Positions 7,402 to 15,849 of a stretch of 36,849 nucleotides of DNA are shown in pieces. The stretch is from contig JABGUG010000032.1 of assembly GCA_018646705.1 (NCBI GenBank), positions 1 through 36,849 of the forward strand. Reading direction: 5' to 3'. How positions within the stretch are numbered: position 1 is the stretch's first letter; every line of letters begins with the position of its first letter. The notes below the pieces were generated by a model. It was not told the origin of the DNA. It did no database searches and saw nothing but the letters and a program-made list of their open reading frames with translations. The translations under genes and the position numbers were made by a program. The stretch comes from Candidatus Parcubacteria bacterium (GTDB taxonomy: Bacteria; Patescibacteriota; Patescibacteriia; Magasanikbacterales; UBA922).

Positions 7402-7457
7402 AGAGATTCCTCCACTTCATTCTGAACTTCGTCAGAATTCCGGTCGGAATGACAAGG
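7402..7457 (-). repeat. Interspersed repeat, right (inverted) copy with internal palindrome
   Basis: Read on the minus strand it begins TTGTCATTCCGACCG and ends GAAGTGGAGGAATCTC, matching the left copy. Between these halves is an extra segment of about 22 nt, ATTCTGACGAAGTTCAGAAT, which is itself an inverted repeat. This looks like a repeat inserted in a repeat. Confidence 0.75.
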
Positions 7458-7460
7458 GTC

Positions 7461-8888
7461 TTAGGATATCTGTATAGCATGCCCTAGTTGCAAAACTTTT
7501 GCTTCACCTAGTCGTGGTCCCATGATTTGGAGACCTACTGGTAATCCTAACTTTGTATTACCAGAAGGAACTGAAAGTCCAGGAATACCTGCAACAGAGG
7601 CTGGGCATGTACATACATCTGCTAAATACATTGCCAAGACATCGTCTTTCTTTTCTCCAATTTTAAATGCCGGAAATGGAGAAGTGGGAGCAACAATACA
7701 ATCAACACTCTCGAAAACACGTTCAAAATCTTTTATAATTAATGTTCTTACTTTTTGTGCTTTTTTATAATACGCATCATAATACCCAGCTGACAAAGCA
7801 TACGTACCAATCATGATACGACGTTTTACTTCTTCTGGAAAACCTTGCGCACGAGATTTGGCATATATGTCATACAAATTCTTTCCTTCGGCTTGTACAC
7901 CATATCTTATACCATCAAGTCGTCCCATATTTGAACTGTCTTCACTTGGTACTACAATATAATAAACAGCCACTGCATATTTGATATAAGGCAATGAAAC
8001 ATCCACAAGCTCAACGCCAAGATTTTTTAAATCTTGAATTTGTTTCATCACAATCTCTTTTGTCTCATCTTCCATACCTTCCAATTCAAAATATTCTTTT
8101 GGTACACCAACTTTCATTCCTTTAACACTTTTTTTAATTTCCTCACTATATTTTGGTACTGCATCAGACACTGTTGTAGCGTCCTTATTGTCCTGACCTG
8201 CCATAACATCCATAAGGAGTGCAACATCTTCTACATTTTTTGCAAAAGGACCTACTGTATCAAGAGAACTTGCCATTGGCATAATGCCATAACGAGAATT
8301 ACGACCATAACTAGGACGCAAACCAGAAATTCCACACAGACTTGCGGGTTGACGAATAGACCCACCAGTATCTTCACCAATTGAAAATATACACATATTG
8401 TCAGCAACTGCTGCAGCACTACCACCAGATGAACCACCTGCAACACGTTCCAAATCATATGGATTCTTTACAGGACCATACATGGAGTTTTCATTGCTTG
8501 CTCCATGACCAAATGCATCACAATTGGTTTTACCAACCATAACAGCTCCTTCACTTCTTATTTTTGAAATCACTGTTGATTCAAATGGTGAAATATAATT
8601 ATCCAAAATCTTTCCTCCACCAGTAGAGCGAATATCGACAACGTTAATTGCATCTTTAGTAGCAAATGGAATTCCTGTTAATAGTTCTGCTTCACCTTTT
8701 TTTATTTTCTTGTCAGCCTCTTTTGCTTCTGCAATAGCTTGCTTTTCAGTAACAGTAATAAAAGCATTTATTTTTCCGTTCCTTTCATTAATTCTATCCA
8801 AACAAGCTTTTGTAAGATCAACAGAAGAAAAGTCTCCATTATCTAGACCTTCTCGTGCTTGTCTAATTGTGAGTTCATTTAGATTCAT
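7461..8888 (-). CDS. gatA: Asp-tRNA(Asn)/Glu-tRNA(Gln) amidotransferase subunit A
   Basis: GatA is the glutaminase subunit of GatCAB, releasing ammonia for conversion of Glu-tRNA(Gln) or Asp-tRNA(Asn). The 475-aa length is normal. The amidase-signature triad is intact: Lys78 (FATKDAINV), cis-Ser153 in GGSSGGSAAAV and nucleophile Ser177 in GEDTGGSIRQPAS. The order gatC-gatA with a 2-bp gap shows one operon; gatB is not in the window. Its presence suggests the organism makes Gln-tRNA and/or Asn-tRNA indirectly. Confidence 0.97.
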   Translation of the reverse strand: MNLNELTIRQAREGLDNGDFSSVDLTKACLDRINERNGKINAFITVTEKQAIAEAKEADKKIKKGEAELLTGIPFATKDAINVVDIRSTGGGKILDNYISPFESTVISKIRSEGAVMVGKTNCDAFGHGASNENSMYGPVKNPYDLERVAGGSSGGSAAAVADNMCIFSIGEDTGGSIRQPASLCGISGLRPSYGRNSRYGIMPMASSLDTVGPFAKNVEDVALLMDVMAGQDNKDATTVSDAVPKYSEEIKKSVKGMKVGVPKEYFELEGMEDETKEIVMKQIQDLKNLGVELVDVSLPYIKYAVAVYYIVVPSEDSSNMGRLDGIRYGVQAEGKNLYDIYAKSRAQGFPEEVKRRIMIGTYALSAGYYDAYYKKAQKVRTLIIKDFERVFESVDCIVAPTSPFPAFKIGEKKDDVLAMYLADVCTCPASVAGIPGLSVPSGNTKLGLPVGLQIMGPRLGEAKVLQLGHAIQIS

Positions 8889-8890
8889 AA

Positions 8891-9187
8891 TTATTCAAAA
8901 AAAACCCCTTTTACTTTCAACAAATTCACTTGATTCTTTGGGAATTGTTCAAGTAATTTCTTACGTGTGTCATCGTCACAACTTACAACTTCATCATTAC
9001 GAACCACATCTTGGAGTCCTGTAACCTGAGATGTTTCTTCTACACCCTCGACATCCACCTCGTCAAGCATATCTATATAACCCAAAACAGCCGAAAGCTG
9101 TTCGGTATACATGGTAATTTCCTCTTCACCTAGCTCTAGACGAGCTAGTTTTGCAATGTGTTCTACTTGGACTTTGTCTAATTTCAT
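8891..9187 (-). CDS. gatC: Asp/Glu-tRNA amidotransferase subunit C
   Basis: This is the small (98-aa) GatC subunit, which wraps around GatA and stabilises the GatCAB complex. The N-terminal block VEHIAKLARLELGEEE and the later LGYIDMLDEVDVEGVE are family hallmarks. It lies 2 bp upstream of gatA. No clear Shine-Dalgarno is seen. The divergent spacer upstream holds a structured RNA candidate on the other strand. Confidence 0.95.
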   Translation of the reverse strand: MKLDKVQVEHIAKLARLELGEEEITMYTEQLSAVLGYIDMLDEVDVEGVEETSQVTGLQDVVRNDEVVSCDDDTRKKLLEQFPKNQVNLLKVKGVFFE

Positions 9188-9241
9188 AATAGGTATATTT
9201 TAGCAAAATTAAAGACCTGAAGCAAGGTTTAAACAATAAAT

Positions 9242-9270
9242 TTGACATAAAATCTTTATTACTTTATATT
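9242..9270 (+). promoter_or_regulatory. Consensus promoter of the GC-rich RNA
   Basis: TTGACA (9242-9247), a 17-bp spacer and TATATT (9265-9270). The predicted start near 9277 coincides with the first base of the 5' hairpin. Confidence 0.85.
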
Positions 9271-9276
9271 TATGCC

Positions 9277-9518
9277 ATACCATGGAGGTCCGCCGCCTCC
9301 ACGGTATAGAGCCCTTCGAGGCTCCCCGGCCGTCCAGACGTCCTTCCAAAAATGCCGCTAGGGGCTGCGATTTATGGGGTCGACGCCTCTAAAACGCCTG
9401 GTAGGCCGGGTCTTTCTCTCTTTTTTGAGGGACTTAGGAGTTAGGGTGTGTGTATGGCGGTTACCACACACCCTTGACCCAAAATCAAAACACCCAGTCT
9501 CACGACCGGGTGTTTTTT
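9277..9518 (+). ncRNA. GC-rich structured RNA candidate, about 240 nt
   Basis: The spacer between divergent gatC and the kinase operon holds a GC-rich block starting at a predicted transcription start and ending at a terminator. Visible helices are a 5' hairpin ATACC-AT-GGAGG/CCTCC-AC-GGTAT, GAGCC/GGCTC, a long-range CCCGGCC/GGCCGGG closing about 90 nt, and GGGTGTGTG/CACACACCC at 9444-9473. The only plus-strand ATG ORF is a 29-codon Pro-rich one overlapping the first helices with no ribosome site, so RNA is the better reading. I do not recognise RNase P, SRP, 6S or tmRNA core motifs, so the identity is unknown. Confidence 0.72.
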
Positions 9519-9520
9519 AT
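9488..9520 (+). terminator. Terminator of the GC-rich RNA
   Basis: AAACACCC (9488-9495) pairs with GGGTGTTT (9508-9515), extended by inner GTC/GAC pairs, and is followed by a T-run. Confidence 0.9.
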
Positions 9521-9541
9521 TGTATAAATAAGGCTTAATAG

Positions 9542-11485
9542 TTATTTTTTATTCTCAACAACTTTGTCTTCATTTTCTTCAATATTATTTTTCTTTTTAA
9601 CTTCTTTTTTTTTCTTGATCACTTTTTTTACAGATTCTTTTTCCTCTTCTTGTCCTTCAGTATGTCTTTCTTCCTTGTCCGCCGTAGCTTCAGCGGAGGT
9701 GGATTCTTTTTTAACCTTCTCTGACAAAGGTAGTGTGAAATAAAATGTAGAACCTTTATCTTCCACAGATGACGCACCAATAATACCCTCATGAGCCTCT
9801 ACAATCCCTTTGCTAATTGCAAGTCCAAGTCCAGTACCTTTTTGTTCTGCTTCACTGGTTGAACGTGATTTCAATTGTTTGAATTTATTGAATAATTCTC
9901 CTATATCTCCATCTGCAATTCCAGCCCCACTGTCTACGACAGCCACAATGAGACTGTCTGAAAGCCCATCTAATTCTTTATCTACTTTACTCATGTGCCA
10001 TTCAACTCCAGCATCTTTGGCTTCTGTTAATATACCCTCCCCTTTAACATGTTTAAATATATTAAGTGTTACAACTCCACCTTTTGATGTAAATTTTAAT
10101 GCATTTGAAATCAAATTATTAAAAACTTGTGAAATGCGTGTTTGGTCACTAAAAATAGTTTTTGGTACTTTTTTATCAATGGATGATTGTAATACAATAC
10201 CAGCATCTTTTGCTGATATATCATAAAAATGTATACGATTTTCTAATAATTCTCTTATGTTTGTATCCCCTTTATTTATCTCGAACTTTCCAGATTCTAA
10301 TTTTGCAACATCTAAAAGATCATTTACAAGCTCAAGCATTTGCGACGAACCGTCATATACCATAGTGTCAAATTCATTGATATCTTTTTTTGTTTGCTTG
10401 ATACCTGGGTCTTTCATAACCTCAGCCATCTTTTTGAGCCCGTCGAGTGGTGAACGCAATTCATGCACCATCATAGAGGTAAAGTCCTTTCGCATTTTCT
10501 CAGCAGCCTTCTCGGCACTTATATCATGAAAAATCACTGCTCCACCTAATACTTCTTTATTTTCTTCTGAAACAGCAACATGGTTCTTCACTGGAAGTAT
10601 TATCACTTGATAAACACCATCTCGTATCGTAATTTCATCTAGTTTTATTATTTTACCAAGCTTGACCGATTCCTCAAGTTTGGATCGGATATCAAAATCC
10701 TTTCCCAAATTATCTATAAAATCAAAAATCGTGACATCTTTTTTTGCAGGATCCATACCTGCAATTTTTATAGCAGCAGGGTTTGCCACAACAACATGAT
10801 ATTCAATATCTGTCATAAGCACACCATCGCCCATACTCTCCACCATTGCATTAAGTTTATGTTGCTCAGTCTGAATTACATTGTGCAATTTTGTTACAGC
10901 ATCAGATGCTTGTCTGACGATTTTGTAAAGTACAGTCATTTCTTCTTCTTTGTACAGACCTTCTTTTATACTTGCTACTGTCAATACGCCAACTGCTTTT
11001 CCACCTATAACGAGAGGAATATTGAAAAATGATTTTACCTCATCTTCCAAATCATCGATCACAATTGCACCAGATAGCACTTCTTCTATGCTTTCTTTGG
11101 TAAATGTCTGATTGAGTAATGCAGAAAGTGAGGTGAGCATCCTCTGACGCACATCATCTATAAACCCATGTGAGATTGATCGTTCAAGATGTGCTTTGAA
11201 TACAACACCCTTTGGTTCAAGCATCATGGATGAGACGACTGAATAATCCACGAGCTGCCCCAATGATCCTATAATAATATCAATGATTTTTTCGACATTG
11301 AGTGAATATCCGATACGATCCCCAAGTTCTTTTAATATCGCCATCTCATACATACGACGACTGACATCTTCTTCACGTTTTTTTATATCCATTTTAAATT
11401 GCCGGATTTTCCAATATGAAAATCCGGCAATACCTATAGATACACCAAAAAGTAATATTATTATACCACTATTAATATTCATCAC
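9542..11485 (-). CDS. Membrane-anchored GAF-PAS sensor histidine kinase
   Basis: The protein is 647 aa. One N-terminal membrane helix (about 6-25) is followed by a short coiled region, a GAF-like domain (about 50-200), a PAS domain (about 210-325) and HisKA with H-box VHELRSPL (phospho-acceptor His341). The HATPase domain has N-box NNLISNALKF, G1 VVDSGAGIADG, F-box FNKFKQ and G2 GTGLGLAISKG. The C-terminal tail is low-complexity Lys/Glu and contains SAEATADK, encoded by a palindromic repeat inserted in frame. It is last of a three-gene operon, 2 bp after a His-rich membrane gene. No response regulator is adjacent; the nearest is at 16327. Confidence 0.92.
   Translation of the reverse strand: MMNINSGIIILLFGVSIGIAGFSYWKIRQFKMDIKKREEDVSRRMYEMAILKELGDRIGYSLNVEKIIDIIIGSLGQLVDYSVVSSMMLEPKGVVFKAHLERSISHGFIDDVRQRMLTSLSALLNQTFTKESIEEVLSGAIVIDDLEDEVKSFFNIPLVIGGKAVGVLTVASIKEGLYKEEEMTVLYKIVRQASDAVTKLHNVIQTEQHKLNAMVESMGDGVLMTDIEYHVVVANPAAIKIAGMDPAKKDVTIFDFIDNLGKDFDIRSKLEESVKLGKIIKLDEITIRDGVYQVIILPVKNHVAVSEENKEVLGGAVIFHDISAEKAAEKMRKDFTSMMVHELRSPLDGLKKMAEVMKDPGIKQTKKDINEFDTMVYDGSSQMLELVNDLLDVAKLESGKFEINKGDTNIRELLENRIHFYDISAKDAGIVLQSSIDKKVPKTIFSDQTRISQVFNNLISNALKFTSKGGVVTLNIFKHVKGEGILTEAKDAGVEWHMSKVDKELDGLSDSLIVAVVDSGAGIADGDIGELFNKFKQLKSRSTSEAEQKGTGLGLAISKGIVEAHEGIIGASSVEDKGSTFYFTLPLSEKVKKESTSAEATADKEERHTEGQEEEKESVKKVIKKKKEVKKKNNIEENEDKVVENKK
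9678..9703. repeat. Palindromic repeat inserted in the kinase coding sequence
   Basis: TCCGCCGTAGCTTCAGCGGA with arms TCCGC/GCGGA lies in frame in the kinase tail and encodes SAEATADK. From memory this is a common Parcubacterial interspersed repeat that often appears inside ORFs as the same peptide. Confidence 0.65.
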
Positions 11486-11487
11486 TT

Positions 11488-11934
11488 CTATTTACTTTCA
11501 GTAGTTGGTAATGTAGCCTTCCAAAAACGGAAAAAACCAACCGCCATCACACTAAATGCAAACAACACGAGTACATGATGAAATATATCATGACCTGCTT
11601 CTCCTAAGAGTGTCTCTACAATATGAAAATCGTAATGATGCAATGATGATAATATACGGTCCAAGGTAAATACTCCCAATCCAATAAACACCAGCTTCAA
11701 TCCACCACCTATAGCACCACCAAACATTTTGGTTCCCATCCAACCAAATACCATACCTAATATAACAGCAACCAAAATAAGCATGTCAAACAATATGGCG
11801 ACACTATTACCAGAACCATGTTCATGACCATGTAACACAGGCTCGGCCTCTTGCGCAAATACTGGTAATACTACCAACAACAATGCACCAATTGACATAA
11901 TACCTGTCAAAAAAATCTTTGTTTTTTTGGACAT
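11488..11934 (-). CDS. His-rich membrane protein with signal peptide, kinase partner
   Basis: This 148-aa protein has a cleavable-looking signal (KKTKIF plus a hydrophobic core ending VFAQ at about 28). A short HGHEHGSG segment, predicted outside, is followed by about three membrane helices. Further His cluster in LHHYDFH and GHDIFHH. Histidines at the outer face suggest metal or haem binding; that is inference, and I recognise no named family. It is 2 bp upstream of the histidine kinase, so it may be the sensing or input partner. Confidence 0.7.
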   Translation of the reverse strand: MSKKTKIFLTGIMSIGALLLVVLPVFAQEAEPVLHGHEHGSGNSVAILFDMLILVAVILGMVFGWMGTKMFGGAIGGGLKLVFIGLGVFTLDRILSSLHHYDFHIVETLLGEAGHDIFHHVLVLFAFSVMAVGFFRFWKATLPTTESK

Positions 11935-11961
11935 ATAAAATATGTTATTAAATCTCCTTAA

Positions 11962-12228
11962 TTATTCCACCTTGATAGATGGGTATTTGTCAAAAATAGG
12001 TCCCATGACATTTTTGACGATATCACCAGACAAGGCGATATATTCATCAATAAGTTTTTTCAATGCTCGTCCTGGCTCTCCTTCAATCTCAGTGACTTTC
12101 CCATCATCTGAAATAGTCAATTCAGAAACTCCTCGTGCTTTTAGAACAGCAATTTCTCCTCCTAAAATATCAGATTGTTTTTTTATAATATCTGACATGA
12201 GAGACGCATACTCATTTCCATTTTCCAT
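11962..12228 (-). CDS. Small soluble protein of unknown function, first gene of the kinase operon
   Basis: An 88-aa acidic protein with no membrane segment. The predicted shape is helix (SLMSDIIKKQSDILGGEIAV), a short beta-like middle (ELTISDDGKVTEIEG) and a C-terminal helix (LKKLIDEYIALSGDIVKNVMG). It starts the kinase operon, with 27 bp to the His-rich membrane gene. I recognise no family. A role in the same signalling unit is suggested only by position. Confidence 0.6.
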   Translation of the reverse strand: MENGNEYASLMSDIIKKQSDILGGEIAVLKARGVSELTISDDGKVTEIEGEPGRALKKLIDEYIALSGDIVKNVMGPIFDKYPSIKVE

Positions 12229-12300
12229 ATATATAATTTAAAATATAGATTAATAACAGATGTTTCGACCTTTTCTATTAAAATATAGTATAACATATAC

Positions 12301-12335
12301 TTAAGATATATAAAAAAGTTTTTTATATATCTTAA
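12301..12335. terminator. Perfect AT palindrome at the ligA stop, probable terminator
   Basis: TTAAGATATATAAAAAA and its exact complement TTTTTTATATATCTTAA meet at a single central G. The arm overlaps the ligA stop (12332-12334). As an all-AT hairpin with T-runs on both strands it could end ligA transcription, though it is weaker than GC terminators. Confidence 0.6.
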
Positions 12336-14353
12336 CTAGTTAATTTCAAAAACTCTTTCTCACTCAAAATTTCTACACCTAACTTCTCAGCTTTTGCAGC
12401 TTTACTTCCTGGTTTTTCTCCTACAATTACATAATCAGTTTTTTTACTTACTGAACTAGATACACTTCCACCTAGTTCACGAATTTTATCTTTTGCCTCA
12501 TCTCTACCTATACTCTCTAGACTTCCTGTTAAAACAAAAACTTTTCCTTCTAACTTACCCCTTACCACCTTCATCTTACTGCTCTCGATTTTTACTCCAT
12601 TATTTAAAAGTTCCCCTACTAAACCCTCCCCCTCTTCACTATTAAAATATTCATATAGAGATTCTGCAACACGTGGACCAACATCATTTACTGCTGACAA
12701 ATCTTCTTGGCTTGCTTTCATGATTTTTTTCAATGTTCCAAAATGTTCTGCTAGGCGAATTGCAGTCTCTTCTCCCACATGATTTATACCAAGACCAAAA
12801 ATAAAACGAGGTAGAGTTACTTGTTGTGCATTGCTGATCGCCAGAACAAGATTGTCTGCAGACTTTTCTGCAAATCTCTCTAGTGGTTCTAAATCCCCTT
12901 TTTGTAGTGTAAAGATATCTGCAACATTTTTTATAATACCTTCTTCTACCAACTGCTCAACTATCTTTTTCCCCATCCCATCGATATTATAAGCTTTTTT
13001 AGAAACAAAATGAATAATATTTTTTAATTCTTTAGCAAAACATTTCTTATTGGTACAAAATAATGCTACAGATTTAGTTTGCTTTTTATCTTGTATGTTT
13101 CTACGTTCTACTCCTGACTCACAAATCGGACAAATAGAAATTTCTTTAATTTTTTTCTCTTTCCCACTACGCATTTTTTCTAGCACTCTCAAAACTTTTG
13201 GGATGATGTCCCCTGCCTTTTCTACCACAACGGTATCCTCGACACGAACACCAAGACGCTCAATCTCGTCAAAATTATGCAACGTAGCGTGCGTAACTGT
13301 AGTTCCTGCCAACTGCACTGGCTCCATGAGTGCAACTGGTGTAAGAGCACCAGTGCGCCCGACCTGCCAATAAATATCTTTTATCTTTGTCGTACCTTGT
13401 TCTGCAGGAAACTTGAGAGCAATCGCCCACCTAGGAGCTTTGCCAGTAAATCCAAGGATATCTTGGTATCTTTTCTGGTTAACTTTTATCACTAATCCAT
13501 CAATCCAAAACTCTTTACTTGTGCGTTTCCCTATCCACTCTTTGTACATTTTCATAACATCATCAATTGTCTTACATACTTTCCAATGTTCATCAGTTTT
13601 GAATCCTAAGTCTTTTAATAAACCTAATTCAACCTCCTGTGACTCAGGAATATCTCCACCTGAAATATCATAAGCTGTGACAGAAAGTTTACGCTTTGCC
13701 ACAACACGTGGATCAAGCTGACGAATAGTTCCTGCCGCAGCATTTCTCGGATTTGCAAATTCTGGTTCGTCATTTTTTCTTCGCTCTTCATTTATTTTTT
13801 CCATTCTTTTGGCACCAAGCCAAACCTCACCCTCTGCAGTAATATTTAAAGGTTTACTTAATCTAAGAGGAATACTGTGAATTGTCCTAATATTTTGTGT
13901 AACATTCTCCCCTACTTTTCCATCTCCACGTGTTGCAGCCACTTTTAACTCTCCGTTTTCATAAGTAAGCACAACATGTAGCCCATCGATCTTTAACTCA
14001 GAAACATAACTCAAATCTTTTGGACGTTCCCCTAACTTCTTTTCTAAAATTTTCAAAATCCTTTCTTCCCATTCTTCTAATTTTTCTCTATTAAAGACGT
14101 CATTAAAAGACCACTGAGGAACATTGTGACGTACTTTTTCAAACTTATCCAAAGGCTCACCTGCCACACGCTGTGTTGGTGATTCTGGAGTGATGAGCTC
14201 TGGATAATCCATCTCAATGTGACGAAGTTCATCCATAAGACCTTCATACATTGTGTCAGTAACTTTTGGATCATTGAGAACATGATACCTATGGCGAAGA
14301 TCATCGATCTGTTCTCGAAGTTTTTTTACTTTTTGTTTTATATTTTTATTCAT
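12332..14353 (-). CDS. ligA: NAD+-dependent DNA ligase LigA
   Basis: LigA seals nicks in replication and repair using NAD+. At 673 aa it is full length: an Ia domain, an adenylation domain with the lysine of SELKIDG (Lys121), RGDGKVGENV, an OB fold, a Cys4 zinc finger (CPIC and CTNKKC), helix-hairpin-helix repeats (FGLGINHVGEETA, NDVGPRVAESLYEY) and a C-terminal BRCT domain (GKVFVLTGSL, GEKPGSKAAKAEKLG). Its start overlaps the end of the upstream HAD gene by 8 bp, so translation is probably coupled. Confidence 0.97.
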   Translation of the reverse strand: MNKNIKQKVKKLREQIDDLRHRYHVLNDPKVTDTMYEGLMDELRHIEMDYPELITPESPTQRVAGEPLDKFEKVRHNVPQWSFNDVFNREKLEEWEERILKILEKKLGERPKDLSYVSELKIDGLHVVLTYENGELKVAATRGDGKVGENVTQNIRTIHSIPLRLSKPLNITAEGEVWLGAKRMEKINEERRKNDEPEFANPRNAAAGTIRQLDPRVVAKRKLSVTAYDISGGDIPESQEVELGLLKDLGFKTDEHWKVCKTIDDVMKMYKEWIGKRTSKEFWIDGLVIKVNQKRYQDILGFTGKAPRWAIALKFPAEQGTTKIKDIYWQVGRTGALTPVALMEPVQLAGTTVTHATLHNFDEIERLGVRVEDTVVVEKAGDIIPKVLRVLEKMRSGKEKKIKEISICPICESGVERRNIQDKKQTKSVALFCTNKKCFAKELKNIIHFVSKKAYNIDGMGKKIVEQLVEEGIIKNVADIFTLQKGDLEPLERFAEKSADNLVLAISNAQQVTLPRFIFGLGINHVGEETAIRLAEHFGTLKKIMKASQEDLSAVNDVGPRVAESLYEYFNSEEGEGLVGELLNNGVKIESSKMKVVRGKLEGKVFVLTGSLESIGRDEAKDKIRELGGSVSSSVSKKTDYVIVGEKPGSKAAKAEKLGVEILSEKEFLKLTS

Positions 14354-14939
14354 AAAAATCTCTCATCTTATTCTCAAAGTTTTCAAACCCTTCATATACC
14401 TCTGCATTAATACCCAACTCTTGAGCACCTTTCACATTAGACAATTCATTATCCCAAAACAAAACTTTTTCAGGTTCAAATTTTAAATCATTCAAAATAT
14501 ATTCAAAATATTCTCTTTGTGGCTTAGTATAACCAATATTACATGATGCGTATGTCTTATCTACTATGCCATTCAATTTCATAACATCATAAATATATGC
14601 AAGACGATATTTTTCTTGTCTAGTCGCAAGTGCACAAATAATACCACTCTTTCTATATTCTTGAATCTTTTTTACCATTTTTTCATTTATACAATTCTCA
14701 TAATCAAACCAGTTTTTCAAAAATTCATCAGCTGTCTTTTTATACCCCCACTTATCTAAAAAAGGTTTTAGTTCTTCTTTTAAATCTTTCTCTCCTTTTT
14801 GACATTCCAAAAATACTCCGTGAAAAAATTCAGACACATCTATATTACTCAACCCTTCACTTTCCAAAGTAAAATTTGCACCGTATCCCGGTGGTGTAAT
14901 AATTACATTATCTACATCAAATAAAATTGCTTTCATCAT
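14346..14939 (-). CDS. HAD-superfamily hydrolase
   Basis: This is a 197-aa haloacid-dehalogenase-type phosphatase candidate. Motif I is LFDVDNVI (Asp8 nucleophile, Asp10 acid/base). A helical cap follows, then motif II near ALATRQEK, Lys in GYTKPQREYF and motif IV FWDNELSNVKGAQELG. The layout matches subfamily I HADs with a small helical cap. The substrate is unknown. It overlaps ligA by 8 bp; no functional link is evident. Either of two adjacent Met codons may be the start. Confidence 0.82.
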   Translation of the reverse strand: MMKAILFDVDNVIITPPGYGANFTLESEGLSNIDVSEFFHGVFLECQKGEKDLKEELKPFLDKWGYKKTADEFLKNWFDYENCINEKMVKKIQEYRKSGIICALATRQEKYRLAYIYDVMKLNGIVDKTYASCNIGYTKPQREYFEYILNDLKFEPEKVLFWDNELSNVKGAQELGINAEVYEGFENFENKMRDFYE

Positions 14940-14941
14940 AA

Positions 14942-14978
14942 ATCTTTCTACTTTACAAACTTTTTAACTTTATAAACT
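14942..14978. repeat. AT-rich intergenic repeat (ATAAAGTT family)
   Basis: ACAAACTTTTTAACTTTATAAAC-type sequence fills the spacer between the HAD gene and the prepilin peptidase, and matches the other AT repeats of the window in reverse complement. Confidence 0.5.
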
Positions 14979-15773
14979 AACAAAACCCATATACCAATCT
15001 AAAAATATCTGTCCCCAAAACATAACCACAAACGTTGCAAGAGTTAGAAATACTCCAAACGGAACCTCGCTTTTCATTTTCTTTTTTCTAAACAAAAGTA
15101 AAATTATACCTACTATGGCACCGACTACATAAGCAATCCACAATGCAAGTAATAATAATTTCCAACCAAGTATAACACCCATCAAAACACCGATACGAAC
15201 ATCTCCTCCTCCGATCCATTTTCCTTTTGATATTAGAAATTGAATTAAGAAGAAGCCACCACCAATAGCCACACCTATAAGCATGCTGACCCAATCCGCG
15301 TTAGTAAATAATGAAATAATAAACAAAATACCAGCCCCACCAAGTGTCACAAGATCAGACACTTCCATATACTTGAGATCGTATACAAATATAAATGTCA
15401 GTATCCATACAATAATTAAATCTTTTATAAAAATTATATAATCAATAAATGGAAGCATGTCTGTATTTCCCAATATAAGATTTTGGTAGACATTGTGATG
15501 GCAGAAAACAAAAATAAAAATCAAGCCCATCCACAATTCTACGAGCGGGTATTGCCAAGAAATACTTTTTTTACAATTACGACATTTACTTTTTAAAATA
15601 AAAAAACTGACAAGCGGAATATTGTCATACCATTTTATTTTCTCCTCGCACTTTGGACACTTAGAAGTCCCCTTGGTAAGTGAAATTTCCTTATTTAGAC
15701 GCCACTCCAAAGCATTCAAAAAACTCCCGAAAGAAACCCCGAGAACAAAAATAAGTATATAAAATCCAATCAT
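14970..15773 (-). CDS. pilD: Type 4 prepilin peptidase (A24 family)
   Basis: This enzyme cuts the leader from type IV prepilins and may methylate the new N-terminus. The 267-aa polytopic protein has the N-terminal GSFLNALEWRL block, two CxxC pairs in the cytoplasmic loop (CPKC and CRNC, possible zinc site), and two catalytic Asp, in the first helix group (VYDLKYMEVSD) and in GGGDVRIG. All these match PilD/TcpJ. It clusters with pilin, response regulator, pilM and comEC genes. Confidence 0.93.
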   Translation of the reverse strand: MIGFYILIFVLGVSFGSFLNALEWRLNKEISLTKGTSKCPKCEEKIKWYDNIPLVSFFILKSKCRNCKKSISWQYPLVELWMGLIFIFVFCHHNVYQNLILGNTDMLPFIDYIIFIKDLIIVWILTFIFVYDLKYMEVSDLVTLGGAGILFIISLFTNADWVSMLIGVAIGGGFFLIQFLISKGKWIGGGDVRIGVLMGVILGWKLLLLALWIAYVVGAIVGIILLLFRKKKMKSEVPFGVFLTLATFVVMFWGQIFLDWYMGFVSL

Positions 15774-15803
15774 ATTATCTCTAGTATATCACACTAAAAA
15801 TAC

Positions 15804-15834
15804 TAAAAAAAGCCCCAAAACGAGGCTTTTTTAA
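15804..15834. terminator. Terminator after the pilin gene
   Basis: AAAAAAAGCC pairs with GGCTTTTTT with a short loop. It lies between the pilin stop (15850) and the peptidase start, so the two are probably separate transcripts. Confidence 0.82.
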
Positions 15835-15849
15835 TATATCTAAGTACTA

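Noticed and set aside
9375-9420. GGGGCTGCGATTTATGGGGTCGACG resembles the 5' start of tmRNA (GGGGCTG...GGxxTCGACG)
   Set aside because: No complementary 3' acceptor strand, T arm, CCA or tag reading frame is visible on either side, and the transcript is too short for a standard tmRNA. A permuted form was considered but no CAGCCCC-type partner lies upstream. Kept only as part of an unassigned RNA.
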